From contig CAKRYD010000024.1 of assembly GCA_934426255.1 (NCBI GenBank), forward strand, positions 1 through 37,584: 37,584 nucleotides of DNA, read 5' to 3'. How positions within the stretch are numbered: position 1 is the first letter of the stretch; the number at the start of each line of letters is the position of its first letter. The notes below the pieces were generated by a model. It ran no database searches and had not been told where the DNA came from. It saw only the letters and a list, made by a program, of their open reading frames with translations. This stretch comes from an uncultured Bacteroidaceae bacterium. GTDB taxonomy: Bacteria > Bacteroidota > Bacteroidia > Bacteroidales > Bacteroidaceae. This document shows, piece by piece, positions 24,132 to 32,756 of the stretch. The position numbers were made by a program, and so were the translations under genes.

Positions 24132-24202
24132 TTGGGATACCCGGACTCGAACCAGGAAAAACAGGACCAGAATCTGTTGTGTTACCATTACACCATATCC
24201 CA
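24132..24202 (-). tRNA. tRNA-Gln (anticodon CTG)
   Basis: A 71-nt cloverleaf on the minus strand. The acceptor stem is TGGGATA / TATCCCA with discriminator A and no encoded CCA. The D arm is GTGT-AATGGTA-ACAC. The anticodon arm ACAGA-TTCTGGT-CCTGT has anticodon CTG. The T arm is CCTGG-TTCGAGT-CCGGG. The U1-A72 pair and CTG anticodon match known glutamine tRNAs. The pair closing the anticodon loop (31-39) is an A-C mismatch. The gene has its own promoter 45 nt upstream and its own terminator. Confidence 0.93.
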
Positions 24203-24246
24203 ATATATAATTAAATGCGCTCTCCCAACTCTCTGAGGAACGAGTG

Positions 24247-24277
24247 CAAAATTACGAAGTTTTGATTTAACGCCAAA
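24247..24277 (-). promoter_or_regulatory. Promoter of tRNA-Gln
   Basis: On the minus strand TTTG (24277-24274), a 19-nt spacer and TAATTTTG (24254-24247) match the Bacteroidetes -33/-7 consensus exactly. The tRNA begins 45 nt downstream of the -7 box. Confidence 0.8.
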
Positions 24278-24366
24278 ACATTTCCGCCTTTTTTTGATAG
24301 CATGCCCCGAAAAACTTCCCTGTATTTTTAAAATTCGGGTAAAGTTCCATGGTGGATTATATTTCG

Positions 24367-24374
24367 TAAATTTG
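24367..24374 (+). promoter_or_regulatory. Probable helicase promoter (-7 box TAAATTTG)
   Basis: TAAATTTGC fits TAnnTTTG and lies 31 nt before the helicase ATG. The expected -33 position reads GTTC, so that element is weak. Confidence 0.5.
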
Positions 24375-24405
24375 CCCTTGAAACAAAGAATCAATCGCAG
24401 CAGAC

Positions 24406-25851
24406 ATGATAAAAGATGCTTTTTTGCAATTCATAAAAAAAGAGTTCCCCTTTTCTTTCACACAAGAGCAGGAAAAAGTGGCTCGCCAATTATGCGATTT
24501 CATATTAACGCCCGACTCACGCAGTGCTTTTATCTTGCGTGGCTACGCCGGAACAGGGAAAACGACTCTGATTTCAGCACTTGTTCGCGTTTTGCAACGG
24601 TTGCAGCGCCAAGTTATCCTAATGTCACCAACCGGAAGAGCGGCAAAAGTGCTTTCTTCAAAGGCCGGACACGCGGCCTACACCATTCATAAAGTCATAT
24701 ACAGGCAAAAACGACGCAATGACCGCTCAGCAGGCTTCACTCTCAATCACAATAAATGGAAAAACACACTGTTTGTCATAGACGAATCGTCACTAATTTC
24801 CAATGTGGCCGCTCCCCACGTAGTTTTCGGCAGCGGTCATCTCATGGATGACCTTATAGAATTTGTTTACAGCGGCAACGGATGCAGAATACTATTTATG
24901 GGTGATACGGCTCAGCTTCCGCCTGTCGGCGAGAGCGAGGGACCGGCCTTACAAACCGCATGCGTGGCCGAATATGGCCTCAACGTTTCTTCATCTGAGC
25001 TATCTGAAGTTATGAGGCAAAGCCAAGAAAGCGGAATCCTCTATAATGCCACACTGTTAAGAAAGCATTTAACGGCTTTTGATACGGCCCAAATGCCCTC
25101 TTTGCGCTTTAGCGGCTTTAACGACTTGCGTTCTGTTCCGGGAGATGAGCTCATCGAGGCTCTTGAACAGAGCTACGATCATTTTGGCACCGAACAGACA
25201 ATTGTAATAACGCGTTCCAACAAAAGAGCTGTCGTATACAATCGCGGCATACGTTCTACGATTTTCGGCCGCGATGGTATGCTGACGAAAGGCGATGTAG
25301 TAATGATTGCACGCAACAATTACTATTGGACCGAAAAGCTTCAATCCGAAATGGGGCAAGCCAGCCGTTTGCCCATGGACTTTATTGCTAACGGCGATAT
25401 TGCGATAGTAAGCAACATCAAGCATTTTACTGAACTTTATGGGCTTCACTTTGCCGACACGACATTGACATTTCCCGATTACGACGGGTTTGAAATGAAT
25501 GTTCGTGTTATCTTGGATGCTTTACACAGTGAAACTCCTGCTTTGCCCGATTCCCTCAGCGAGCAACTCTATCAAGGAGTCATAGATGACCTTTCCGACT
25601 ATCCCACAAAAAGGCAAAAACTGGAACAATTGGGTATGGATCCCAATTACAATGCTCTTCAAATCAAATATGCGTATGCCGTAACCTGCCACAAGGCTCA
25701 AGGCGGACAATGGAAGCATGTGTTCATTGACCAGGGTTGGATTCCCGGCGACAGTGTCAATTCGGATTACTACCGCTGGCTTTATACCGCTTTTACGCGT
25801 GCCGAATGTTCGCTCGATCTGGTGAATTGGCCTACAGACAAAAGCGTTTAG
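24406..25851 (+). CDS. RecD-like superfamily 1 DNA helicase
   Basis: A 481-residue ATP-dependent helicase. Walker A is GYAGTGKTT (residues 46-54), followed by motif Ia-like SPTGRAAKVL. Walker B is VIDESSL with Asp126 and Glu127. Motif III is GDTAQLPPVGES, and the C-terminal UvrD_C_2 module contains YAVTCHKAQGGQWKHVFID and YTAFTRAECSLDLV. There is no nuclease domain and no RecBC partner nearby, so it is a stand-alone RecD2-type or Dda-like helicase, probably acting in DNA repair. It has its own promoter and is convergent with yebC. Confidence 0.93.
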   Translation: MIKDAFLQFIKKEFPFSFTQEQEKVARQLCDFILTPDSRSAFILRGYAGTGKTTLISALVRVLQRLQRQVILMSPTGRAAKVLSSKAGHAAYTIHKVIYRQKRRNDRSAGFTLNHNKWKNTLFVIDESSLISNVAAPHVVFGSGHLMDDLIEFVYSGNGCRILFMGDTAQLPPVGESEGPALQTACVAEYGLNVSSSELSEVMRQSQESGILYNATLLRKHLTAFDTAQMPSLRFSGFNDLRSVPGDELIEALEQSYDHFGTEQTIVITRSNKRAVVYNRGIRSTIFGRDGMLTKGDVVMIARNNYYWTEKLQSEMGQASRLPMDFIANGDIAIVSNIKHFTELYGLHFADTTLTFPDYDGFEMNVRVILDALHSETPALPDSLSEQLYQGVIDDLSDYPTKRQKLEQLGMDPNYNALQIKYAYAVTCHKAQGGQWKHVFIDQGWIPGDSVNSDYYRWLYTAFTRAECSLDLVNWPTDKSV

Positions 25852-25872
25852 ACTTGCAGGGGTCCGCAACTA

Positions 25873-25910
25873 TAAAAAATGAGGGCTGTCGGCTCCCCGC
25901 ATGCCCTCAT
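25873..25910 (-). terminator. Terminator of yebC
   Basis: The hairpin ATGAGGGC (25910-25903 read on the minus strand) pairs with GCCCTCAT (25886-25879) around a 16-nt loop and runs into six T (25879-25874) on the minus strand. No T tract follows on the plus strand, so it serves yebC only. Confidence 0.7.
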
Positions 25911-25953
25911 CACAATTATAAAAACAAATGATATGAAAACTATTTCCTGATTA

Positions 25954-26685
25954 TTATTCTTCGACAGGCTTCATGTTTGTATAAACATTTTGCACGTCAT
26001 CAAAGTCTTCAAGCTTTTCAACCATTTTTTCAATGGTTGCGCGTGCTTCTCCCGATATTTCTTTCAAATCGTTGGGTATGTATGTAAATTCGCCACCGAT
26101 GTCTTCAAAACCTTTTTCTTCCAAAAAGTGCTGGATTTGCGCGTAGCTTTTCGGATCTCCATAGATTGTGATGGTTCCTTCCTCTTCGTCTTCATCGAAT
26201 TCGTCTTCTACGTTCAAGTCTATGAGTTCCAAAATAAGTTCATCCATATCCAACCCTTCTTTCTTCTTAAAGGTAAAAACACATTTGTGGTCGAACAGAT
26301 ATGAAAGTGACCCTGTCGTTCCAAGTGTGCCGCTGAACTTATTGAATACTGAACGCACATCACCTACCGTTCGTGTTGTGTTATCTGTAAGGGTGTCAAC
26401 AAATATCGCTATGCCATGCGGGCCATATCCTTCGTAAGTAACTTCCTTGTAATCGCTTTGGTCTTTTCCCATTGCGTTTTTGATAGCACGTTCTATGTTG
26501 TCTTTTGGCATGTTTTCGCGCTTACACGTAGCTATCACCGAACGAAGCGACGGGTTATTCTCCGGCTCGGGTCCTCCTGCCTTTACGGCTATTGCTATTT
26601 GTTTGCCAAGGCGAGTAAACGTCTTTGCCATATGCCCCCAACGCTTCAATTTCGTGGCCTTACGATATTCAAATGCTCTTCCCAT
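25954..26685 (-). CDS. YebC/TACO1 family protein
   Basis: A 243-residue protein of the YebC/TACO1 family. The family N-terminus (MGRAFEYRKATKLKRWGHMAKTF) and the motifs PSLRSVIATCKRENMPKDNIERA, YEGYGPHGIAIFVDTLTDNTTRTVGDVRSVF and GTLGTTGSLSYLFDHK are intact. Members were first described as transcriptional regulators (PmpR); more recent work links them to translation of difficult sequences such as proline-rich stretches. Both readings remain possible here. It lies 43 nt behind pheT and is probably co-transcribed with it. A C-terminal acidic loop (EDEFDEDEEEGT) is notable. Confidence 0.93.
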   Translation of the reverse strand: MGRAFEYRKATKLKRWGHMAKTFTRLGKQIAIAVKAGGPEPENNPSLRSVIATCKRENMPKDNIERAIKNAMGKDQSDYKEVTYEGYGPHGIAIFVDTLTDNTTRTVGDVRSVFNKFSGTLGTTGSLSYLFDHKCVFTFKKKEGLDMDELILELIDLNVEDEFDEDEEEGTITIYGDPKSYAQIQHFLEEKGFEDIGGEFTYIPNDLKEISGEARATIEKMVEKLEDFDDVQNVYTNMKPVEE

Positions 26686-26728
26686 TGGTTATGTATCTTT
26701 TTCGAAATGTATTAATGATTTTCTTTCC

Positions 26729-29191
26729 TTATCTCAGTGTTGCACCCAGCTTACCTTGCAGATTTTTCACCAGATTCTGCATCACTTTCTCAATTTGCTT
26801 GTCGTTTAATGTGTGTGTATCGTCTTGCAAGATAAAGTTAACTGCATAACTTTTCTTTCCGGCAGGCAATTTGCTGCCTTCATAGACGTCAAAAAGTTCT
26901 ACTTTTTTCAAGAGTTTGCGCTCGGTTGCGTAAGCTACTGCTTCTATTTGCAAAAATGTAACGCCCGTATCTACCAGCAAGGCCAAATCGCGGCTTACCG
27001 ATGGGTATTTGCTGATTTCCTTGAAGGTAACGTGGTTTTTCCGTGTTGCGCGCATCAGATTTGTCCAATTCAATTCGGCAAAATAAACCGGTGACGATAT
27101 TCCGAACTTGCTTGTTTGCAAACTATTTACTACGCCCATACGACAAAGCAGCTTTCCTTCGCGATTGTGCATGGCCAATGCCTGCCGGAAGACCTCATCG
27201 GCCTCGGTTTCGGTATTTACCAGACCGGGATTAAGCCCTAATCTTGTAAAGATATTCTCTACGTATGCTTTCAATTGGTAATAGCTGCTTTCTTCATCGG
27301 AATGCGCCCAAGAGCCTTCCACGCTCTTGCCGGTGAGCCAGATTCCCATGTGCATCTCTTCACTATATGCATTCAGAGGATTGTCTGCATCGCGCTTGGA
27401 AGCATCATATGCATAGCAATTACCGAATTCGAACATTCTCAGATTCGGATTCTTGTAATTGATATTGCGTTTGAGCGTTTCCAAACCGCCGAAGAGAAGT
27501 GTTTGACGCATTACGTTCAAATCTTCACTGAGTGGGTTCATCAAGGCTACACAACGATCCGCTGCAAAAAGCTCAAGATTGGTATAGTAATCTTTCTTGG
27601 TCAGCGAATTATTGAGTATTTCATTAAAGCCTGCGCCTACCAGTTGCTCTGCTATGAGATTCTGCAATTTGTTGCTGCGGTCGTCCTCACCCTTTATGAT
27701 TAGCGTAGAATTCAGACTGTTGGGTATTTCGATGTTATTGTATCCGTAAATTCTCAAAATGTCTTCTACCACATCGCATGGGTGCGTCACGTCCGTTCTG
27801 TATGGAGGAACTATCAAACGAAGGCCTTCCGATGTTTCGTCAACGATTTCCATTTCCAGACTTTTCACTATTTCACGGATTGTCTCTACCGGAATTGTTT
27901 CGCCGATCAGGTCGTGTACATATTTATACGACAAGTTCACTTCAAATCCCGGGAATGCCTCCGGATGTGTGTCTTTGATTTCCGTCGACACTGTTCCGCC
28001 GGCCAGTTCCTGAGCCATAATCGCAGCCTGTTTCAATGCATAGATTTGTCCGTTGGGGTCTATTCCTCTTTCAAAGCGGAAGCTGGCATCCGTGTTCAGT
28101 CCGTGACGGCGCGCGCTCTTTCTGATACTGGTCGGATTGAAGTATGCGCTTTCAAAAAGTACGTTCGTTGTATTTTCGTATGTGCCCGAACCTTTACCGC
28201 CAAAGACTCCGGCGATGCACATCGGCTCTTCCTCGTTGCAAATCACGATATCTTCGTGCGACAGTTTGTGCTCCACTCCATCAAGAGTCACAAAGGGGGT
28301 ACCGTCGGGCAGGGATTTCACAATCACCTTGTTGCCTTTTATCATGTCGGCATCAAAGCAATGCAATGGCTGCCCATAGGCAAACATGATATAGTTGGTA
28401 ATGTCAACTATGTTGTTGATGGGGCGCAAACCGATGACTTGCAGACGTTCCTGCAACCATGCGGGACTTTCTTTCACCTCACATCCTTTCAACGTTACGG
28501 CACAATAACGCGGACATTTCTTGTTGTCTTCCACTTCCACCGGTATATCCAAATCGTGGTTGTCCACTTTGAATGCTTCACATCCCGGACGATGAAGCGA
28601 TGTCTTCATTCCATGGCGCACGAGCCATGCATATAGATCGCGAGCCACGCCATAATGCGAACAAGCATCCGAACGGTTGGGAGTTATATCAACTTCAATC
28701 AGATAGTCGCTTTCAACGTGATAGTAATCGGCCGCCGGCATTCCCACCTTTGCACTTTCGGGCAGCACAATGATGCCGCTGTGGTCTGTACCAACGCCTA
28801 TTTCGTCCTCAGCACATATCATACCGTTGCTCTCAACGCCACGCAATTTCGATTTTTTAATGACAAATTCCTTGTCGCCATCATATAATTTGCATCCCAC
28901 GGTGGCTACTACGACCTTCTGTCCGGCTGCCACATTTGGAGCACCGCATACGATCTGTTGTGGTTCGCCCTGGCCCAAATCAACAGTGCATACGTGCAGA
29001 TGATCCGAGTTGGGATGAGCTTCACAGGTCTCAACTTTTCCTATTACCAGCCCTTTCAGACCGCCTTTGATTGTCTGATGCTCTTCCAACGAGCCCACTT
29101 CAAGGCCTTCAGAGGTCAAGGCTTCGCAGACTTCTTGCGGAGTAAGCTCAAAGTCTACATATTCCTTCAACCATTTGTATGATATATTCAT
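26729..29191 (-). CDS. pheT: Phenylalanine--tRNA ligase beta subunit
   Basis: A complete 820-residue PheRS beta subunit, which charges tRNA-Phe as part of an alpha2-beta2 enzyme in the cytoplasm. From N to C: the tRNA-binding OB domain (about 40-150, with HPNSDHLHVCTVDLG), the B3/B4 editing domain, B5 (about 405-480), the catalytic-like core and the C-terminal ferredoxin-fold anticodon-binding domain (SKYPSVSRDLALLVD onward). pheS is not adjacent, which is common in Bacteroidetes. It has an excellent promoter upstream and continues into yebC. Confidence 0.98.
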   Translation of the reverse strand: MNISYKWLKEYVDFELTPQEVCEALTSEGLEVGSLEEHQTIKGGLKGLVIGKVETCEAHPNSDHLHVCTVDLGQGEPQQIVCGAPNVAAGQKVVVATVGCKLYDGDKEFVIKKSKLRGVESNGMICAEDEIGVGTDHSGIIVLPESAKVGMPAADYYHVESDYLIEVDITPNRSDACSHYGVARDLYAWLVRHGMKTSLHRPGCEAFKVDNHDLDIPVEVEDNKKCPRYCAVTLKGCEVKESPAWLQERLQVIGLRPINNIVDITNYIMFAYGQPLHCFDADMIKGNKVIVKSLPDGTPFVTLDGVEHKLSHEDIVICNEEEPMCIAGVFGGKGSGTYENTTNVLFESAYFNPTSIRKSARRHGLNTDASFRFERGIDPNGQIYALKQAAIMAQELAGGTVSTEIKDTHPEAFPGFEVNLSYKYVHDLIGETIPVETIREIVKSLEMEIVDETSEGLRLIVPPYRTDVTHPCDVVEDILRIYGYNNIEIPNSLNSTLIIKGEDDRSNKLQNLIAEQLVGAGFNEILNNSLTKKDYYTNLELFAADRCVALMNPLSEDLNVMRQTLLFGGLETLKRNINYKNPNLRMFEFGNCYAYDASKRDADNPLNAYSEEMHMGIWLTGKSVEGSWAHSDEESSYYQLKAYVENIFTRLGLNPGLVNTETEADEVFRQALAMHNREGKLLCRMGVVNSLQTSKFGISSPVYFAELNWTNLMRATRKNHVTFKEISKYPSVSRDLALLVDTGVTFLQIEAVAYATERKLLKKVELFDVYEGSKLPAGKKSYAVNFILQDDTHTLNDKQIEKVMQNLVKNLQGKLGATLR

Positions 29192-29227
29192 GAAACTTAT
29201 GTCTTTTGTTTACTGAAAACTGCACCG

Positions 29228-29258
29228 CAAAATTACTCCAATTTTCTTAATCTGCAAA
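29228..29258 (-). promoter_or_regulatory. Promoter of pheT
   Basis: On the minus strand TTTG (29258-29255), a 19-nt spacer and TAATTTTG (29235-29228) match the full Bacteroidetes consensus. It lies 36 nt upstream of the pheT ATG. Confidence 0.8.
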
Positions 29259-29299
29259 GTCTGAGCCCGTCAAAGTCCATGAGCAGTCCGAAAAGTGAC

Positions 29300-30850
29300 T
29301 CAAAACGGTACTTGTTCGCCGGGAATGGGAGGTGGGGGAAAATCACCGGGCAGTGCTCCCTGCATCCCGTCATCGTCTGGTCCGGGCAGGGAGGCGGCAT
29401 TCATTTTCGACACATATTCCTGCAGTCCGTCGCCTTCGGCTCCGAATGTGCCGTCATCAGGATTCTGGAAGCGCGCATATTCCTTCTCGAACGTCAACAG
29501 CACATCGCCCACTCCACCATTACGGTGCTTGGCAATGATTATCTGTGCCATGCCGCGAAGGTCGCGCCCGTTCTCGTCCTTATATATATGGTAATATTCG
29601 GGACGATGGATGAAAATCACCATATCGGCATCCTGCTCTATGGCACCCGACTCGCGCAAGTCACTGAGCTGCGGACGTTTGCCTTCGTTACCCTCACGCT
29701 GCTCCACACCACGGTTCAACTGACTCAGGGCAATAATAGGTATCTGCAATTCCTTGGCCAGTCCTTTCAGCGACCGGCTGATGGTACTCACCTCTTCCTG
29801 ACGGCTTCCGAACTTTGCACCACTCGCATTCATCAGTTGCAGGTAGTCAATCATTATGAGCTTTACGCCATGTTCGCGCACCAGGCGGCGTGCTTTCGAC
29901 CGCAGTTCAAAAATCGACAGCGACGGCGTGTCATCCACATACAACGGTGCACCCCGCAACTCGTTGATTTTAAAATCAAGCTGCCCCCATTCGTGAGGGG
30001 CCAACTGGCCGTTGCGAATCTTTTCGCCCTTAATCTGACACACATTCACTATCATTCTGTTGACCAACTGCACGTTCGACATTTCCAGCGAAAAAAACGC
30101 CATAGGCACCTTTTGATCCACCGCAATGTTTTTTGCCATACTCAGGGCAAAAGCCGTCTTTCCCATTGCAGGGCGTGCGGCAATGATTACGAGGTCGGAA
30201 TTTTGCCAGCCGCTTGTCATCTTGTCCAATGCCCTGAACCCAGAAGGTAAACCGCTCATACCGTCGGTACGCTTCGACGCATTGTGCAACATCTCGTAGG
30301 CTTGCTTGATGACAGGATCGATTTGTGTGAAGTCTTTCTTCATATTGTTCTGCGAAAGCTCGAAGAGAGAAGCTTCGGCCGTCTGCATCAGTTGGGCCAC
30401 ATCGACTGTCTCGTCGAAAGCCTCCGTCTGAATTCTGCTGGTAAACGATATGAGCTGACGTGCCAGGTATTTTTGAGCGATTATCGCGGCATGATACTCA
30501 ATATGCGACGAACTTGTAACACTTTCGCACAACTTTGCCACATAGTACGGGCCTCCCACTTCACCCAGGTCGCCCGTCTCTTTCAAGCGGTTGGTCACGG
30601 TCAGCACATCGATGGGCTTTTCTTCCATCGCCAACGACTGTACGGCATTATAGACCAGCTGATTCCTTTTCTCGTAAAAGCTTTCGGGTCTCAAAATCTC
30701 GCTCACCATGGGATAGGCGTCGCCATCGACCATCACAGCACCCAATACGGCACGTTCCAGGTCGGTGGCCTGCGGTTGCAGATGCGTAAAGTTTTCTTCC
30801 TCAGAGGCAACCCGTTTGGCTGCCCGCGTATACGTTTTCTTTTCCGGCAT
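29300..30850 (-). CDS. dnaB: Replicative DNA helicase DnaB
   Basis: A 516-residue DnaB that unwinds DNA at the replication fork. The N-terminal domain spans about 25-130, a linker about 130-185 and the RecA-like C-terminal domain from about 195. Walker A is AARPAMGKT (224-232), Walker B LIMIDYLQLM, and the DnaB-specific segments AFFSLEMSN and LSQLNRGVEQREGN follow. No intein is inserted at the sites where DnaB inteins occur. The C-terminus has a Pro/Gly-rich tail (GDFPPPPIPGEQVPF). The gene is divergent from ispE. Confidence 0.98.
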   Translation of the reverse strand: MPEKKTYTRAAKRVASEEENFTHLQPQATDLERAVLGAVMVDGDAYPMVSEILRPESFYEKRNQLVYNAVQSLAMEEKPIDVLTVTNRLKETGDLGEVGGPYYVAKLCESVTSSSHIEYHAAIIAQKYLARQLISFTSRIQTEAFDETVDVAQLMQTAEASLFELSQNNMKKDFTQIDPVIKQAYEMLHNASKRTDGMSGLPSGFRALDKMTSGWQNSDLVIIAARPAMGKTAFALSMAKNIAVDQKVPMAFFSLEMSNVQLVNRMIVNVCQIKGEKIRNGQLAPHEWGQLDFKINELRGAPLYVDDTPSLSIFELRSKARRLVREHGVKLIMIDYLQLMNASGAKFGSRQEEVSTISRSLKGLAKELQIPIIALSQLNRGVEQREGNEGKRPQLSDLRESGAIEQDADMVIFIHRPEYYHIYKDENGRDLRGMAQIIIAKHRNGGVGDVLLTFEKEYARFQNPDDGTFGAEGDGLQEYVSKMNAASLPGPDDDGMQGALPGDFPPPPIPGEQVPF

Positions 30851-30867
30851 GTTCTAATGATTTTCGG

Positions 30868-30875
30868 CAAAGTTA
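30868..30875 (-). promoter_or_regulatory. Probable dnaB promoter (-7 box TAACTTTG)
   Basis: TAACTTTGC on the minus strand, 17 nt upstream of the dnaB ATG. No TTTG at the expected -33 position. Confidence 0.5.
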
Positions 30876-30940
30876 CTATTTTCCTTTCATCCCATAACCG
30901 AAAAACATCTGCCATTTCATGGAAAAAGAAAAGCCAACAC

Positions 30941-30981
30941 TTTCAATTCACAGCCTTGCCTTTTGAATTGGCAGCCTTGCC
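30941..30981. repeat. Two-unit 21-bp direct repeat between dnaB and ispE
   Basis: TTTCAATTCACAGCCTTGCC (30941-30960) and TTTGAATTGGCAGCCTTGCC (30962-30981) match at 17 of 20 positions with a 21-bp period. The array lies 66 bp upstream of the dnaB -7 box and 87 bp upstream of the ispE -7 box. Confidence 0.75.
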
Positions 30982-31067
30982 CACAAGCTACACGACAGGA
31001 AAATAACGCCGCCCATGTTTTGCATAAAAAAAGGCGACAGGCAACAACGAAAAATGAATATTCATTG

Positions 31068-31075
31068 TAATTTTG
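31068..31075 (+). promoter_or_regulatory. Probable ispE operon promoter (-7 box TAATTTTG)
   Basis: TAATTTTGC lies 50 nt upstream of the ispE start at 31126. No -33 TTTG at the usual distance. A transcript starting near 31082 rules out the longer ORF start at 31015. Confidence 0.5.
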
Positions 31076-31125
31076 CATCTGTAACGCAGCCCGACGGCTG
31101 CCTTTCAAAAAAGACTGTTTGCGCC

Positions 31126-31971
31126 ATGATATGCTTTCCAAATGCCAAAATAAATTTGGGGCTGTACATTACAGAAAAACGCGATGACGGCTACCACAAC
31201 CTTGAAACCGTCTTTCTGCCGATTCCCCTGCGTGATGTTTTAGAAATCAAGCCTCTGAATTTTTATGATTCCGAATACGAACTGCAACAGGCCGGAATAC
31301 ACATTGACGGCTCCGAGAAAGAAAACCTCGTGGTACGTGTATTTCTCGACATGAAGCATGAGTTCGACCTTCCACCGCAAACCATCTACCTCTACAAGCG
31401 CATTCCAACCGGCGCAGGCCTGGGCGGTGGCAGCAGCGACGCAGCCTTTATGATGCGTCTGCTGAACGAGCAATTCCGCCTGGGGCTCAGCAACGACGAA
31501 ATGGAACGGCGCATGTCGCATTACGGAGCCGACTGCCCCTTTTTCGTTCGCGACGAGCCCTCGTTGGCAACGGGCATCGGAGATATACTGACACCTGTCG
31601 ACATAGACCTTTCGGGATTGTACTTGCTACTGGTAAAACCTTCGGTCGCCGTGGCTACGCGTGACGCTTACGCGCGGGTAACACCGAAAAAGCCGGCCTT
31701 TGACCTGGTCAAGTCTTTGCGGCAGCCCATGGAAGAATGGCGGCGCACCATCGGCAATGACTTTGAACGGAGCGTATTCACAAAATATCCCGGGATAGCA
31801 GCCATCAAACAAACCATGTACGACATGCATGCACTCTATGCATCGATGAGCGGCAGCGGAAGCAGCGTGTTCGGCCTTTTCAGGTATCCGCCGGCCGAAG
31901 CAGAAGAAGTTTTCAAAGACTGTTTTGTTTTTCAAAAGCGCATCAGCAATCTTCGCCCCACGTTTTCATGA
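31126..31971 (+). CDS. ispE: 4-diphosphocytidyl-2-C-methyl-D-erythritol kinase
   Basis: A 281-residue GHMP kinase of the non-mevalonate (MEP) pathway, phosphorylating CDP-methylerythritol on the way to isoprenoids. The start at 31126 (MICFPNAKINLGLYI) fits the conserved N-terminus with Lys8; the longer frame from 31015 begins upstream of the predicted transcription start. The ATP-binding GHMP motif is PTGAGLGGGSSDAA (94-107), HYGADCPFF carries the catalytic Asp region, and MSGSGSSVFGLF is the C-terminal glycine motif. Its TGA overlaps the ATG of the next gene (ATGA), making ispE the first gene of a four-gene run ending at 35137. Confidence 0.95.
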   Translation: MICFPNAKINLGLYITEKRDDGYHNLETVFLPIPLRDVLEIKPLNFYDSEYELQQAGIHIDGSEKENLVVRVFLDMKHEFDLPPQTIYLYKRIPTGAGLGGGSSDAAFMMRLLNEQFRLGLSNDEMERRMSHYGADCPFFVRDEPSLATGIGDILTPVDIDLSGLYLLLVKPSVAVATRDAYARVTPKKPAFDLVKSLRQPMEEWRRTIGNDFERSVFTKYPGIAAIKQTMYDMHALYASMSGSGSSVFGLFRYPPAEAEEVFKDCFVFQKRISNLRPTFS

Positions 31972-32756
31972 TCTTCTTTTTTTCGTCAACAGGCAATTCA
32001 CAATTGGTGGCACATCGCCTCGGTGCATGCCGGGGAGAACGTGTCATAGACATGGCCGAATCCTTATGCAAAGGCCACACGGCGTTCAGCATAGCCGACA
32101 ACGAGCACGTCGGGTTCGTCATGCCGGTCTACGGATGGGACATTCCGCCCGTGGCAAGGCATTTTGTCGAAGCTCTGACGCTTGAAAACTACCAAAGGCA
32201 GTATACTTTTCTTATCGCCACATGTGGCGACGACACGGGGAAGACCTGGCGCCAGTTCGGCCGCCTGCTCAGCAAGAAACATTGGCACCTTGATTTCGGC
32301 CGCGCCATTATAATGCCCAACACATACGTATGCCTGCCTGGATTCGATACCGACAACGACCACCTTGTACAGAAAAAAATCAGACAGGGACTGGCCGATC
32401 TGGCATCAACGGAGCGACAGCTAAGAGAAGAACAGACAGGTTTTTCCATGATGCACCCCGGTTCACACGCATGGCTCAAGACATATATACTCGGCAGGCT
32501 GTTTCACCGTTTTCTCATCACAGACCGTCTGTTTCATGTCACCGGAAAATGCACGGGATGCGGACGATGCGCCAAAGCATGCCCATTGCACAATATCAGC
32601 ATAGAGAAAGACCGCCCACAATGGCATCACAACTGCACAGGATGCCTGAGCTGCTATCACCATTGCCCTGCCCATGCCCTCCGCATGGGACTTTTCACAA
32701 AAGGCAAAGGCCAATATTGCCTGGAAAAATTTGAAAATCTGACAGCCCTACCATGA
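31968..32756 (+). CDS. EFR1-type flavodoxin/ferredoxin fusion protein
   Basis: A 262-residue redox protein. The N-terminal half (1-150) is flavodoxin-like: IFFFSSTGNSQLVA at the start would hold the FMN phosphate, and GFVMPVYGWDIPPVARHF follows. The C-terminal third is a two-[4Fe-4S] ferredoxin: Cys195, 198, 201, 205 (CTGCGRCAKACP) and Cys223, 226, 229, 233 (CTGCLSCYHHCP). This is the architecture of the EFR1 family, expected to carry electrons in the cytoplasm of anaerobes. Partners are unknown. It overlaps ispE by ATGA upstream and the next gene by ATGA downstream, so the three are very probably translated from one transcript. Confidence 0.9.
   Translation: MIFFFSSTGNSQLVAHRLGACRGERVIDMAESLCKGHTAFSIADNEHVGFVMPVYGWDIPPVARHFVEALTLENYQRQYTFLIATCGDDTGKTWRQFGRLLSKKHWHLDFGRAIIMPNTYVCLPGFDTDNDHLVQKKIRQGLADLASTERQLREEQTGFSMMHPGSHAWLKTYILGRLFHRFLITDRLFHVTGKCTGCGRCAKACPLHNISIEKDRPQWHHNCTGCLSCYHHCPAHALRMGLFTKGKGQYCLEKFENLTALP

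Noticed and set aside
29279..30250. 323-codon plus-strand frame over dnaB, and similar frames over pheT, the TonB-receptor gene and the sugar isomerase-like gene
   Set aside because: They are antisense to conserved genes and show no domain or signal of their own.
29300..30850. Intein in DnaB
   Set aside because: The protein has normal length and uninterrupted Walker A and other RecA-core motifs.
30917..31141. Minus-strand 74-codon frame between dnaB and ispE
   Set aside because: Its heptad-like sequence is the translation of the second 21-bp repeat, and it overlaps the ispE start.
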